This document shows positions 27,758 to 39,629 of a stretch of 64,000 nt of DNA, in pieces (position 1 is the first letter of the stretch; every line of letters starts with the position of its first letter). Under the pieces are notes generated by a model. That model made no database searches. It was not told the origin of the DNA and saw only the letters and a program-made list of their open reading frames with translations. This stretch comes from Methylohalobius sp. (GTDB lineage Bacteria > Pseudomonadota > Gammaproteobacteria > Methylococcales > Methylothermaceae). The stretch is taken from assembly GCA_026415315.1 (NCBI GenBank), contig JAOAHI010000005.1, positions 1-64,000 on the forward strand. The letters run 5' to 3'. The position numbers were made by a program, and so were the translations under genes.

Positions 27758-28861
27758 TTGACCAAAGCTTGTGATCTGCGCTATTGGCTCGCCTTGGCGC
27801 AAACTCCAGGCGTCGGAGCCAAAACGTTTAAGACCTTGCTTGAGGCTGGCAGCACTCCAGGGGTGCTGTTCGAACCCAATGCCCCCCTACGCGAGCTGGG
27901 CCTGAGCGAAAAAGCCATCGCCGGGCTGCGTCATCCCGATTGGCAAGCCGTGGAACGAAGCCTGGCCTGGGGAAGTCGACCCAACTGTTACATCCTAACC
28001 CTCAATGACTCGGCCTATCCGCCGCAACTTAAAGAAGTTTCCTCCCCTCCTCCGATCTTGTTCGTTTACGGTCAACCTGAGACGCTAAGGCGCCCGCAGC
28101 TGGCCATAGTTGGCAGCCGCCATCCCACCGCTACCGGCCGCCAACTTGCTTTTGATTTTGCCGAAACCTTGGCAGAATTAGGGTTCGTCATCACCAGTGG
28201 TTTGGCGATTGGAATCGACGGAGCAGCCCATCAGGGCGCTTTGGCCGGAGGTGGTCAGACCATCGCGGTGGTTGGCACCGGACCGGATTTGGTCTATCCG
28301 CCTCAGCATCGAAACCTGATGGCAGAGATTGTAAAGAAAGGGGCAATCGTGTCAGAATTTCCTCCTGGTACACCAGTGCGCGCCAAGCACTTTCCACGCC
28401 GCAACCGTCTAATCGCGGGACTGTCTATGGGTACCTTGGTGGTCGAGGCGGGAACCAAAAGCGGCTCTTTAATCACAGCTCGTTTTGCGTTGGAAGAGGG
28501 GCGCGAGGTCATGGCGATTCCTGGCTCTATTCATAATCCCCAATCCAAAGGATGCCACGCCTTAATCCGGCAAGGGGCAAAACTGATCGAAACCGTCGAA
28601 GATATCTTGGAAGCGCTCAACTTTACCTCTCCTCGCTCTACTTTGACTGCGCCTGCCTCCTACCCGACCGAATCAAACAATGAACTTAGCACTGATTATC
28701 AAGACTTATTAAGTAAAATCGATTACGCTCCCGTTCCAATAGACCGATTGGTGGAGATCACCGGACTCTCCCTTCAAGAATTGTCGTCCATGTTGCTAGT
28801 GTTGGAACTTGAGGGGTATGTCACGGCCGTTTCCGGAGGTTGTTATCAACGGATTTGTTAA
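27758..28861 (+). CDS. dprA: DNA processing protein DprA
   Basis: DprA loads RecA onto incoming single-stranded DNA during natural transformation. The 367-residue protein has an N-terminal SAM-like region, the Rossmann core with GSRHPTATGRQLAFDFAE and TSGLAIGIDGAAHQGAL, FPRRNRLIAGLSMGTLVVEA, and a C-terminal winged-helix domain (about 305-365). The start is TTG at 27758: it is the only ATG, GTG or TTG available after the nearest in-frame stop. It lies two bases after the LysM stop and lacks a clear ribosome site, so it probably relies on translational coupling. With comF at 52837 it hints at competence. Confidence 0.94.
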   Translation: MTKACDLRYWLALAQTPGVGAKTFKTLLEAGSTPGVLFEPNAPLRELGLSEKAIAGLRHPDWQAVERSLAWGSRPNCYILTLNDSAYPPQLKEVSSPPPILFVYGQPETLRRPQLAIVGSRHPTATGRQLAFDFAETLAELGFVITSGLAIGIDGAAHQGALAGGGQTIAVVGTGPDLVYPPQHRNLMAEIVKKGAIVSEFPPGTPVRAKHFPRRNRLIAGLSMGTLVVEAGTKSGSLITARFALEEGREVMAIPGSIHNPQSKGCHALIRQGAKLIETVEDILEALNFTSPRSTLTAPASYPTESNNELSTDYQDLLSKIDYAPVPIDRLVEITGLSLQELSSMLLVLELEGYVTAVSGGCYQRIC

Positions 28862-28866
28862 ATGCC

Positions 28867-29331
28867 ATGAAAGAGAACGTGTTTGACGTATTGTTGTATC
28901 TGTTCGAAAACTACTTGGATCAAGACCCCAAGCACTTGCCTGATCCGGATTCTGTGCGCAACGAATTGATCGCTGCAGGATTCCCGCAGCGCGACATCGA
29001 TAAAGCGTTTCAGTGGCTGGAATCCTTAACCCAAAGCCAGGTCATCCAAACAACCATGCCCAGCTTCCGCATTTACGCTGCGGAGGAGATGGCTAAGCTC
29101 GATCAGGAATGCCGAGGGCTGATTTTGTTTTTAGAACAAAGCGGCATTCTTAATCCCTCCAATCGTGAGCTGGTCATAGACCGCGCCATGGCCCTAAGTG
29201 CCGAAGAATTGAATACAGAGAATCTGAAATGGATCGTGCTCATGGTGCTCTTTACCCAGCCGGATCAAGAGGTGGCCTTTGCGCGGATGGAAGATTTGGT
29301 TTACGACAACGTCCCTGTCTCCGTTCACTGA
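28867..29331 (+). CDS. smg: Smg family protein (DUF494)
   Basis: This 154-residue protein begins MKENVFDVLLYLFENYLDQD and matches the Smg/DUF494 family, always near dprA and topA in beta- and gammaproteobacteria. It is acidic, mostly helical, and without known catalytic motifs. Deletion phenotypes are mild and its molecular role is unknown. The ATG at 28867, five bases after dprA, is the family start; 27 more bases upstream would extend into dprA. Confidence 0.92.
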   Translation: MKENVFDVLLYLFENYLDQDPKHLPDPDSVRNELIAAGFPQRDIDKAFQWLESLTQSQVIQTTMPSFRIYAAEEMAKLDQECRGLILFLEQSGILNPSNRELVIDRAMALSAEELNTENLKWIVLMVLFTQPDQEVAFARMEDLVYDNVPVSVH

Positions 29332-29370
29332 GATAAAACACAGCCAGCCACAAACACGTACTTATAGTTC

Positions 29371-31668
29371 ATGACCCAGAGCCTCGTAATTGTCGAATCG
29401 CCTGCCAAGGCTAAAACCATCGCTAAATATCTAGGGCCAGACTTTAAAGTGCTGGCGTCTTACGGCCACGTGCGCGACCTCATCCCCAAAGAGGGAGCAG
29501 TCGATCCCAAGCACGACTTCGCCATGAAGTACCAAGTCATCGCCAAAAATAAAAAGCACATCGATGCCATTAGACAGGCCGCCAGTGGGGCTAAGGCCCT
29601 GTATCTTGCTACCGATCCGGACCGCGAAGGCGAGGCGATCTCTTGGCACATCTTAGAGCTCTTAAAAAACGATATTTCGCTGGAAAAACCGGTATTTCGG
29701 ATCGCATTTCACGAGATTACGCAGCGGGCAATCCAGGAAGCGCTTAGACAGCCGGGGCAGTTGTCCATGGATCTGGTCGATGCCTACAAAGCCCGCCGCG
29801 CCTTGGATTACCTCGTGGGCTTTAACCTGTCACCCCTGCTGTGGAGAAAAATCCGCCGCGGGCTGTCGGCTGGGCGCGTGCAAAGCCCAGCCCTGCGCAT
29901 GATCGTCGAGCGCGAACTTGAGATAGAGAACTTCAAAGCGCAAGAGTACTGGACCATAGAGGCAGCCTGCCTAGCCGACGACCACCCCTTCTTGGCCAAG
30001 CTGATCCAGTATCAAGGCGAGAAGCTAACGCAGTTCAGCCTCACCTGCAGCGAGCAGGCCCAAGCTATTCGTCAAAACCTGTTAGAGCTGGCCCAAGGTC
30101 GGCTGACCGTGGTCCGGGTAGAGAAGAGACAGCGCCGGAAAAATCCCGCTCCTCCTTTTATCACCTCCACGCTGCAGCAGGAGGCTGCCAGAAAGCTTGG
30201 CTTTTCTGCTCAGCGCACCATGGTCGTAGCCCAGCAGCTTTATGAAGGCATAGACTTGGGCGGAGAGACCACTGGTCTAATTACCTACATGCGTACCGAC
30301 TCGACCCATCTGGCACCCGAGGCGGTAGAGGAAATTCGCAGCTTGATCGGCTCTTTGTACGGCCAAGACAACCTACCGCCTAGCCCGCGCCAATTTAAAA
30401 CCAAGTCTAAAAACGCTCAGGAAGCCCATGAGGCGATCCGTCCGACTTCCATCCGCCGCTTGCCTCAGCAGCTCAAGCCTTACCTGACTCCTGACCAGCT
30501 GCGCCTCTATGAACTCATCTGGAAACGCACCATAGCTTGCCAGATGATTCATGCTACTCTCTTGACGTGCGTGGTCGACCTGGCGTGCGGCACTTCTGCC
30601 AACCTGCTGCGCGCCACCGGCTCGACCATCGTCCACCCTGGCTTTCTGGCTGTATATGAGGAGAGCCAAGACGAGGCCTCTCAGGAAGAAGAGCGAAATC
30701 TCCCTACTATGCAGGAAGGTCAGAAAGTAGCCTTGGAAGACGTATTCGCCCGCCAGCATTTCACCGAGCCACCGCCGCGCTATACCGAGGCTAGCTTGAT
30801 CAAGACCTTAGAGGAATACGGCATAGGCCGACCTTCAACTTACGCCACGATTATCTCTACCCTGCTCAACCGGGAGTACGTGGTGCTAGAGAGCAAACGC
30901 TTCAAACCTACCGATCTGGGTCGAATTGTTAACCAGTTTTTAACCGATCATTTTACCCCTTATGTTGATTACCGTTTCACCGCTGAGCTGGAGGATCAGC
31001 TCGATGCCGTCTCACGCGGAGAAAAACCATGGGTTGGCTTGCTGCGGGAATTTTGGACCCCATTTAACGATCTAGTTCGGGAGAAAGAAGCCAGCATCCG
31101 ACGCGCCGACGTTACTCAGACACCGCTTACCGAACGCTGTCCGGAATGCGGCGGGCAATTGGCAATTCGCTTAGGACGCAATGGTCGCTTTGTCGGCTGC
31201 AGGAATTTTCCCGAGTGTACGTACACCCGAGACCTAACCAACGGGAACGATACTGCCGAACCTGAAAAGATCGACACGCCATGCCCGGCCTGCGGAGGCC
31301 AGTTACAGGTCAAGGCTGGGCGCTACGGCCGTTTCTTAGGATGTGCGAATTTTCCCAAGTGCCGCCACATCGAACCTTTGGAGAAACCAGAAGACACCGG
31401 CGTCTCCTGCCCTGCATGTCAAGCTGGTACCCTGCTTAAACGCAAGTCCAAAACCGGCCGCGTTTTCTATTCCTGTGCAACCTATCCCAAGTGCAGCTAT
31501 GCAGTCTGGAACCTTCCACTGGCTGAACCGTGTCCGATCTGCCAATGGCCGATTTTGACTTTAAAGACCACCAAGCTCAAGGGGACAGAGAGAGTATGCC
31601 CACAAAAGGGCTGTACTTTCCGAGAGGCGGTGGCGGAGGAAAACAGACTAGCTAAGGTGGCTTTGTAA
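29371..31668 (+). CDS. topA: DNA topoisomerase I
   Basis: TopA relaxes negative supercoils by a type IA mechanism. The 765-residue protein has the Toprim domain (SLVIVESPAKAKTIAKYLG; LYLATDPDREGEAISWH), the active-site tyrosine in GLITYMRTDSTHL near residue 310, and EAHEAIRPTS. The C terminus carries four Cys4 zinc ribbons (from about residue 588): three complete ones starting CPECGGQL, CPACGGQL and CPACQAG, and a last one starting CPICQW. It lies 39 bases after smg and four before tsaC. Confidence 0.97.
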   Translation: MTQSLVIVESPAKAKTIAKYLGPDFKVLASYGHVRDLIPKEGAVDPKHDFAMKYQVIAKNKKHIDAIRQAASGAKALYLATDPDREGEAISWHILELLKNDISLEKPVFRIAFHEITQRAIQEALRQPGQLSMDLVDAYKARRALDYLVGFNLSPLLWRKIRRGLSAGRVQSPALRMIVERELEIENFKAQEYWTIEAACLADDHPFLAKLIQYQGEKLTQFSLTCSEQAQAIRQNLLELAQGRLTVVRVEKRQRRKNPAPPFITSTLQQEAARKLGFSAQRTMVVAQQLYEGIDLGGETTGLITYMRTDSTHLAPEAVEEIRSLIGSLYGQDNLPPSPRQFKTKSKNAQEAHEAIRPTSIRRLPQQLKPYLTPDQLRLYELIWKRTIACQMIHATLLTCVVDLACGTSANLLRATGSTIVHPGFLAVYEESQDEASQEEERNLPTMQEGQKVALEDVFARQHFTEPPPRYTEASLIKTLEEYGIGRPSTYATIISTLLNREYVVLESKRFKPTDLGRIVNQFLTDHFTPYVDYRFTAELEDQLDAVSRGEKPWVGLLREFWTPFNDLVREKEASIRRADVTQTPLTERCPECGGQLAIRLGRNGRFVGCRNFPECTYTRDLTNGNDTAEPEKIDTPCPACGGQLQVKAGRYGRFLGCANFPKCRHIEPLEKPEDTGVSCPACQAGTLLKRKSKTGRVFYSCATYPKCSYAVWNLPLAEPCPICQWPILTLKTTKLKGTERVCPQKGCTFREAVAEENRLAKVAL

Positions 31669-31672
31669 CCGC

Positions 31673-32233
31673 ATGCCTTGGCAACTGCCCAGTCTGATAC
31701 GGCACCAAGCGGTGCGCTGGTTGGCTCAAGGCGGGATCATTGCCTATCCTACCGAGGCCGTTTATGGCTTGGGTTGCGACCCGCTTAACGAAGCAGCGGT
31801 ACGAACTATCCTAAGCCTCAAAAGGCGCCCTCCGGAAAAAGGGTTGATCCTTATCGCCGCCGATCTCAGCCAGCTCTTGCCGTTCATCCAGATCCCTCCT
31901 AAAGAAATCTTAGCCAAAGTTTTAGCTACCTGGCCGGGACCGGTGACCTGGCTGCTTTACGCTGCGCCCTGGGTACCTCCCTGGCTTAGGGGAGAACACC
32001 CGACTTTGGCCGTGCGGGTTACCGCCCATCCCATTGCCTCCGCCTTATGCCGAGAATTTGGCCGCCCGTTAGTGTCCACTAGCGCTAACCCTTCCGGCCG
32101 TCCTCCGGCCCGTTCGCCCCAGAGAGTACGCAGCTATTTTCGCTTGCCCTTGCTGATCGTTCCCGGTCCAGTGGGAGGTCTGGCCCGTCCTACCCCCATT
32201 CTCGACCCTTACAGCGACCAACGGCTGCGCTGA
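31673..32233 (+). CDS. tsaC: Threonylcarbamoyl-AMP synthase TsaC
   Basis: TsaC (YrdC/Sua5 fold) makes threonylcarbamoyl-AMP from threonine, bicarbonate and ATP for the t6A tRNA modification completed by TsaD (7133). The 186-residue protein shows GGIIAYPTEAVYGLGCDP, a lysine-rich LSLKRRPPEKGLILIA segment, TWPGPVTWLL and RPLVSTSANPSGRPPA. This is the short TsaC form without the Sua5 C-terminal domain. Its 3' end overlaps the convergent phosphopantetheinyl transferase gene by 44 bases. Confidence 0.94.
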   Translation: MPWQLPSLIRHQAVRWLAQGGIIAYPTEAVYGLGCDPLNEAAVRTILSLKRRPPEKGLILIAADLSQLLPFIQIPPKEILAKVLATWPGPVTWLLYAAPWVPPWLRGEHPTLAVRVTAHPIASALCREFGRPLVSTSANPSGRPPARSPQRVRSYFRLPLLIVPGPVGGLARPTPILDPYSDQRLR

Positions 32234-32929
32234 TCCAGCCCAGGGAAAGCTGGCGCTCGGCAACGCAAAAGCCTCTAGGCCGCGCGCATAGAGCTGCGCA
32301 AAATTCTTCTTTTACCCACTCTTGAACCTGCCAGCTTGCCGCCGGCGCGCATGCCTCTGGCACCTGCACCGGACCGAGCCCTAAGACGAACGCACAGTTT
32401 GAAACTCCAAGCCTTAGCCCCTGCCCTGAGGCTTTGGCCAGCGCCTCCTTAAGGGTCCAAAAACGAAAAAAAGCGCCAAGGCGCTTTGGCTCCGGAAGCT
32501 TCTGCCACGCCTCCCACTCCATTGAGGTCAAACAGCGCCTAGCTAAACGTTCCAACCCAGCGAGCGGACGAATCAGCTCTATATCCACTCCCAGCTCTCG
32601 GTCTCTGGCCACTCCTAGCCACAGCCAATCCCCAGAATGAGAGAGGTTAAAGGCCAATCCAAAGCTTTCTGGAAGGTAAGGCTTCCCCCAGGTCCCCCGG
32701 GTAAATTCCAGCGCCTGTGGCCGCACGCCCAGAATTAGGCTGAGCAGCCAGCGTACCTGCCCCCAGCACGCTATGTAACGGCGCCTGTTGATAGGCTGCA
32801 GCAGGCGCTCGACCCGCAGCCACTCCTCCCTAGAAAGCACCTCCTGACAAAGAGCCAGGTCTTGGGCCGGCAGGAGCAAAGACATCCGCCAGAGAATTAC
32901 TTCGTCCGCCCGGGGCAAACTAAAATTGC

Positions 32930-32933
<4 letters not shown>
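32190..32933 (-). CDS. 4'-phosphopantetheinyl transferase (Sfp type)
   Basis: This 247-residue enzyme of the Sfp superfamily transfers phosphopantetheine from CoA to a serine of carrier proteins. The magnesium-binding GVDIELIRP and the FWTLKEALAKASGQGL motif are both present, along with the substrate-contacting RGTWGKPYLP and FNLSHSGDW. The ATG overlaps the ggt stop as ATGA, so the start is secure. It is the last gene of the M16-rsmD-coaD-fdx-ggt run. Its carrier protein could be that of fatty acid synthesis or a secondary pathway; no such gene lies nearby. Notably coaD, an enzyme of CoA synthesis, is in the same run. Confidence 0.9.
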
Positions 32934-35330
<2,397 letters not shown>

Positions 35331-35885
35331 TTACATTCTCCTGTACAAATGGCTACCCACCTCCCCGACGCGTTTGGCTCTAAGCTCTTCCCAATTTGCC
35401 GGAACCTCAGGGATAAGGCGGCGTTCGGCTTCTACGTAAATCTTGGCATTTGCTTTAAGCCAACTTCGCTGCTCCAGAAGTGCGCAACACACGCCGACTA
35501 GCCCTTTGCCGAACGGAGGATCTAAAAACACCAGATCGAACGGAGAGGGGTCGGCGTGCCTGAGATAACGCACTGCTTCGCAGGCAATAATTTCTACCTG
35601 CTCTGCCTCCAGAATGGCACGACTCTGCACAAGCGCTCTCGCCGCCTGGGGATGGGATTCCACAGCCACCACTTTTTTCGCCCCGCGCGATAAGGCTTCA
35701 AATCCAAGCGCGCCGCTGCCGGCAAACAGGTCCAGAACCGAGGCCCCCTCGACCTCATCTCGCAGCCAGTTGAACAGCGTCTCGCGCACCAAAGAGGGAG
35801 TAGGGCGGAGTCCAGCCACTTTAGGAAAAAACAACTTCCTTCCGCGCAGGCCGCCAGCGATGATGCGAACCTCATTTCTGCTCAT
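35331..35885 (-). CDS. rsmD: 16S rRNA (guanine-966-N2)-methyltransferase RsmD
   Basis: RsmD methylates G966 of 16S rRNA. The 184-residue protein has IIAGGLRGRKLFFP at the N terminus, LRPTPSLVRETLFNWL, the SAM-binding LDLFAGSGALGFEALSRGA and the catalytic FLDPPFGKGL (DPPF). The start overlaps the upstream M16 gene by 14 bases. ftsY usually lies beside this gene in relatives; here ftsY is 5 kb away and fused to ctaA. Confidence 0.96.
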   Translation of the reverse strand: MSRNEVRIIAGGLRGRKLFFPKVAGLRPTPSLVRETLFNWLRDEVEGASVLDLFAGSGALGFEALSRGAKKVVAVESHPQAARALVQSRAILEAEQVEIIACEAVRYLRHADPSPFDLVFLDPPFGKGLVGVCCALLEQRSWLKANAKIYVEAERRLIPEVPANWEELRAKRVGEVGSHLYRRM

Positions 35886-37188
35886 CCGCTTTGGAACTGC
35901 CTCCGACCAGCACGGTCCGGAAGCGATCCGGGTTCAACCGCCGAAAAGCGCGGATTACCTGCTGGCGCGTCACTGCCTCTACCCTCTTAGGAAAAGCATC
36001 CAACCAATCCAAAGGTAAATCATAAAAAGCGATCGTGGCCAAATAGTCGGCCAGTTTAGCGTTACTGTCATAGTTCAGCACAAAGCCGCCTGTGAGGTTT
36101 TTCTTAGCAGCAGTCAATTCCTTATCGCTCGGCCCTTCATCGAGATAGGCGCGAATGACCCTGTTCAACACCTCAAGCGCTGCTTCAGCTTGGTCATTGC
36201 GAGTCTGAAGGCTAGCCAAAAAGGGTCCCTCTTGCTTGAGGGGGAGAAAATAGCTTGCAACGCTGTAAGAAAGACCGCGTTTTTCACGGACCTCCTGAAC
36301 TAAGCGGGAGGTAAATCCCCCGCCGCCTAAGACGTGATTACCCACGTACAGGGGAAAATACTCCGGATCGCCCCGGGCCAGCGCTGGCATTCCGGTCAAG
36401 ACGTGGGTTTGAGCCGAGGGAAAGGAACGGCGCACTACCTGATTATCCTCGCCTTCTTGGACGTCAGGGAGAGGAGGAGCCGACTCTCCTTCGGCTAAAT
36501 CCGCCGTCAGTCTCTCAGCGACCTGCGCCGCCCGACCTCGTTCTAGCGCCCCCACGATCACAATCCAGCTGTTTCTGGCTACGTAGAAGCGGCGATGAAA
36601 GTCGACCAAATCCTCGCGCGTGATGGTCTTGACTGCCTCGATTTCTCCCTCGATCGGCTGGGCGTAAGGATGGCGGCCGTAGATCGCCTTAAAAAACAGC
36701 TTCTGCGCGATCTGGTCCGGCGATTCTTCCTGCCGCTGCAGGGCCAAGAGCAAACGTTGTTTCTCTCGGACAAAGTCCTCCTCCGCAAAACGCGGGGAGG
36801 CTAGAATTTGGCCCACAGTGATCAAAGCCTGCTCAAGCTTGTCCGGATCGGTCAGACTACGCAGATGCAGCCAGGAGGAGTCGCGCGCCGTGCCGGTCTC
36901 AAGTCTAGCGCCTACGTCCTCCAACCGGCGGGCAATCGCATCGGCGTCCCACTCCCCTGCCCCCTTATCGAGCAACATAGAGGTCAAGGTAGCTAAACCG
37001 GATTTCTCGCCATCGAAAGCGCTACCGGCAGCCAAGGTCACCCGAACATCCACCATGGGCAACTCGGGGCTGTAAACATAGTAGACTTTGGCGCCTTTTG
37101 AGGTTGGCCAATGTTCAATCTTTGGACCGGCCAAAGCCATCGATCCCATCAGCCACAGAAAGCATAGCAATGCGTGCTTAGCGGACAT
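35872..37188 (-). CDS. M16 peptidase-family protein without the zinc motif
   Basis: This 438-residue M16 (pitrilysin-type) protein has a signal peptide (ending near MALA-GP) and the family fold, but the HxxEH zinc motif is absent; SGLATLTSML occupies that place. It retains the VREKRGLSYSV segment that supplies the substrate-binding Arg/Tyr pair in the partner. This fits the non-catalytic half of a two-subunit peptidase whose catalytic half is the upstream gene, overlapping by 11 bases, as in mitochondrial processing peptidase and related periplasmic pairs. Its substrate is unknown. Confidence 0.92.
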   Translation of the reverse strand: MSAKHALLCFLWLMGSMALAGPKIEHWPTSKGAKVYYVYSPELPMVDVRVTLAAGSAFDGEKSGLATLTSMLLDKGAGEWDADAIARRLEDVGARLETGTARDSSWLHLRSLTDPDKLEQALITVGQILASPRFAEEDFVREKQRLLLALQRQEESPDQIAQKLFFKAIYGRHPYAQPIEGEIEAVKTITREDLVDFHRRFYVARNSWIVIVGALERGRAAQVAERLTADLAEGESAPPLPDVQEGEDNQVVRRSFPSAQTHVLTGMPALARGDPEYFPLYVGNHVLGGGGFTSRLVQEVREKRGLSYSVASYFLPLKQEGPFLASLQTRNDQAEAALEVLNRVIRAYLDEGPSDKELTAAKKNLTGGFVLNYDSNAKLADYLATIAFYDLPLDWLDAFPKRVEAVTRQQVIRAFRRLNPDRFRTVLVGGSSKADEQK

Positions 37189-38608
37189 ATTCGCTCCTTA
37201 GCTCTGATTGGGCTTCAGCCTTAGGTTTTTTCTTTTCAATCGGCAAGGGTTCCAGATGGCCCACGGTCAAGCGTTCTGGGATAAGATACTTGCGCGCTAC
37301 CTCCAGAACTTGCTCAGCACTGACCTGGCTTATTCTGTCTGCGTACTCATCCATGCGCTGCCAGCCGAGCCCTACGGTCTCGAGCAGGCCAATTTGCATC
37401 GCTTGATAAAATACCGAGTCGCGCTCATAGATAGCCTCGGCGGTCACCTGAGTTTTGACCCGCGCCAATTCCTCTGATGTAACCAGTTCGGTTTGCAATT
37501 TGTGCACTTCTTCGCGTAGAGATTGCTCCAATTCAGCCAAAGTGTGGCCCTGGGCTGGAGTGGCATCGAACAGAAAAAGCGTCGGCAGACGGTCGTAAAG
37601 ATCATAGCCTGCGCTCGCCGAAGCGGCGATCTGACGGCCACGAACCAGCCGCGATGACAAGCGCGCGCTCTCCCCGCCGTCTAAAATCCCAGCTAAGACG
37701 GTCAACGCATAAGCTTCCCAACGCCGCTCCTCAGGCAGACTGGCTAAACTTGGCACCTTGTACCCCATCATCAAGTAAGGGACCTCAGCCGGCAGGCGTA
37801 TGGTGAGCCTTCTCTCCCCTACCTGCTCCACTTCGGTCCTGGGTTTTAAAGGAGGGATCCGGCTGGGCTTGAGCTTGCCGAACCAGCGCTTGGCCAACTT
37901 CAGCGTCTGGTGCGGGTCCACATCCCCGACGACCACGAGCGTGGCGTTGTTGGGTGCATACCAGCGTTGATACCAAGCCTTTAAGTCTTCCAATGTCAGG
38001 TGCTCGATGTCAGCTGGCCAACCAATAATGGGATTGCGATACGGACCATTAGTATAGGCCGTGGCCAGGAAGTGTTCATACGCTTTGGCCCGAGGTTGAT
38101 CTTCGGTGCGCAACCGGCGCTCCTCCAACACGACCTGTTTTTCCTTGCGGAACTCCTGCTCCTCAAGGCGCAAGTTGCGCATCCGGTCGGCCTCTAATTC
38201 GAAGGCAACCGCAAGCCGCGAACGCTCTAGGTTCTCGAAATAAGCGGTGTAATCGGCACCCGTAAAGGCGTTCTCGCGTCCCCCATTTTCTGCGATGATA
38301 CGGGAAAACTCACCAGGGCCATGGCGGGCAGTGCCCTTAAACATCATGTGCTCGAGCATGTGGGAGAGACCGGTAAGTCCCTCTGGTTCATAGCTGGCGC
38401 CGACTTTATACCAAACCTGCGAGGCGACCACTGGCGCCCGGTGATCTTCCTTGATGACCAGCTTCAAGCCGTTGTCCAAAACGAACTCGTGAACCTTGCC
38501 CGAAGCCGCAGCTTGAATCGCCGCAGGCAGAAACATCGCCCCCCAGGCAACTAAAACCCACCCATATCGCCTACTCAATCTGAGCGCTGCAATGAAATGA
38601 TTGATCAC
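37178..38608 (-). CDS. M16 zinc metallopeptidase, catalytic subunit
   Basis: This 476-residue periplasmic protein contains the inverted zinc motif in GLSHMLEHMMFKGT (HxxEH), the ENGGRENAFTGADYTAY region and the third ligand in FELEADRMRNL. A signal segment precedes residue 40 (AIQAAASG). It is the active partner of the following M16 protein. Such tandem genes next to rsmD are common in beta- and gammaproteobacteria. It diverges from ctaB across 121 bases. The substrate is unknown, though processing of small peptides is likely. Confidence 0.94.
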   Translation of the reverse strand: MINHFIAALRLSRRYGWVLVAWGAMFLPAAIQAAASGKVHEFVLDNGLKLVIKEDHRAPVVASQVWYKVGASYEPEGLTGLSHMLEHMMFKGTARHGPGEFSRIIAENGGRENAFTGADYTAYFENLERSRLAVAFELEADRMRNLRLEEQEFRKEKQVVLEERRLRTEDQPRAKAYEHFLATAYTNGPYRNPIIGWPADIEHLTLEDLKAWYQRWYAPNNATLVVVGDVDPHQTLKLAKRWFGKLKPSRIPPLKPRTEVEQVGERRLTIRLPAEVPYLMMGYKVPSLASLPEERRWEAYALTVLAGILDGGESARLSSRLVRGRQIAASASAGYDLYDRLPTLFLFDATPAQGHTLAELEQSLREEVHKLQTELVTSEELARVKTQVTAEAIYERDSVFYQAMQIGLLETVGLGWQRMDEYADRISQVSAEQVLEVARKYLIPERLTVGHLEPLPIEKKKPKAEAQSELRSEYVR

Positions 38609-38640
38609 CGCCCTGGTATCTCCGTCTTTACGATTTAAGA

Positions 38641-38704
38641 TTTTATTTTATCTTTGTCTGACCGACTCGCCCATAAATTCCTAGGAAGATGATATAAAAT
38701 AAAA
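38641..38704. promoter_or_regulatory. AT-rich divergent promoter region with 10-bp inverted repeat (M16 / ctaB)
   Basis: The spacer between the M16 gene and ctaB holds TTTTATTTTA (38641-38650) and its exact reverse complement TAAAATAAAA (38695-38704). The right arm overlaps TATAAA (38693-38698), a good -10 box for ctaB, 32 bases before its ATG; the left arm on the minus strand offers TAAAAT for the M16 gene. No convincing -35 boxes are seen. It is likely to hold both promoters. Confidence 0.4.
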
Positions 38705-38729
38705 CATTCAAATCACTTCGTCTTTTCTG

Positions 38730-39629
38730 ATGAAAACCAACGCCTTGCCTGCAATTCGCCTCATACCGCGCTGGCAGGCCTACCTAGCTCTGTGCAAACC
38801 TAAAGTCGTGGCCATGATCGTATTTACGGCGGTAGTGGGGATGTCTCTGTCGGTTCCCGGAATGGTTCCCTGGCAACCGCTTTGGGCAGGGACTTTAGGC
38901 ATCGCCTTGGCTGCCTCGTCGGCAGCGGCTTTTAACCACTATCTAGACCGCCATGCGGACGCAACGATGGGCCGCACCCGCCAAAGGCCCATCCCCCAGG
39001 GAGAAATCGAACCTCACAAGGTGCTGATTTTTGCTTTCGTGCTTGGAGCAGCCAGCATGATCATTCTGATCGCATGGACCAATTGGCTGACGGCTGCCCT
39101 TACCTTTTTATCCTTGATCGGCTATGCGGTGATCTATACCGTCTATCTCAAACGCGCTACCCCTCAGAATATCGTGATCGGCGGTGCCGCTGGGGCCGCT
39201 CCGCCCATCCTTGGGTCGTGCGCTGTCTTGGGCACAGTTCACCCGTATGCGGTGCTGTTATTCTTGATCATTTTCCTTTGGACCCCGCCCCACTTCTGGG
39301 CCTTGGCGATCGCCAAGCGCAGCGAGTATGCTCAAGCCGACATTCCTATGCTGCCGGTCACCCACGGCGTGGAATTTACTGGCCTGCAGGTGTTTCTCTA
39401 CACCATCCTTTTGTTCGTTATCAGCTTGATTCCTTATCTAACCCACATGAGCGGCCTAATCTATTTAGGAACCGCTGCTACTCTGGGAGGAATCTTTCTG
39501 TATCTGGCGTGGAAGCTGCGTTGTCAACCGCAAAACGTGCGCCTGGCCATGCGTACCTTTGCCTACTCTATTGTCTATCTGGCAGGAATTTTTACTGCTT
39601 TGCTCCTTGACCGTTACGTGCCGGTTTGA
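38730..39629 (+). CDS. ctaB: Protoheme IX farnesyltransferase (heme O synthase)
   Basis: CtaB/CyoE attaches farnesyl to heme B, giving heme O, the substrate of heme A synthase (encoded at 42507 on the opposite strand). The 299-residue UbiA-family protein has multiple membrane helices and the two aspartate-rich signatures [22 protein letters not shown] and [17 protein letters not shown]. It converges on rpoH with a 16-base overlap. It serves the aa3 oxidase encoded downstream. Confidence 0.96.
   Translation: MKTNALPAIRLIPRWQAYLALCKPKVVAMIVFTAVVGMSLSVPGMVPWQPLWAGTLGIALAASSAAAFNHYLDRHADATMGRTRQRPIPQGEIEPHKVLIFAFVLGAASMIILIAWTNWLTAALTFLSLIGYAVIYTVYLKRATPQNIVIGGAAGAAPPILGSCAVLGTVHPYAVLLFLIIFLWTPPHFWALAIAKRSEYAQADIPMLPVTHGVEFTGLQVFLYTILLFVISLIPYLTHMSGLIYLGTAATLGGIFLYLAWKLRCQPQNVRLAMRTFAYSIVYLAGIFTALLLDRYVPV

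Noticed and set aside
39074-39610. 178-codon second frame inside ctaB on the same strand
   Set aside because: Arg/His/Ser-rich and without family features; ctaB carries clear UbiA-family motifs in its own frame.
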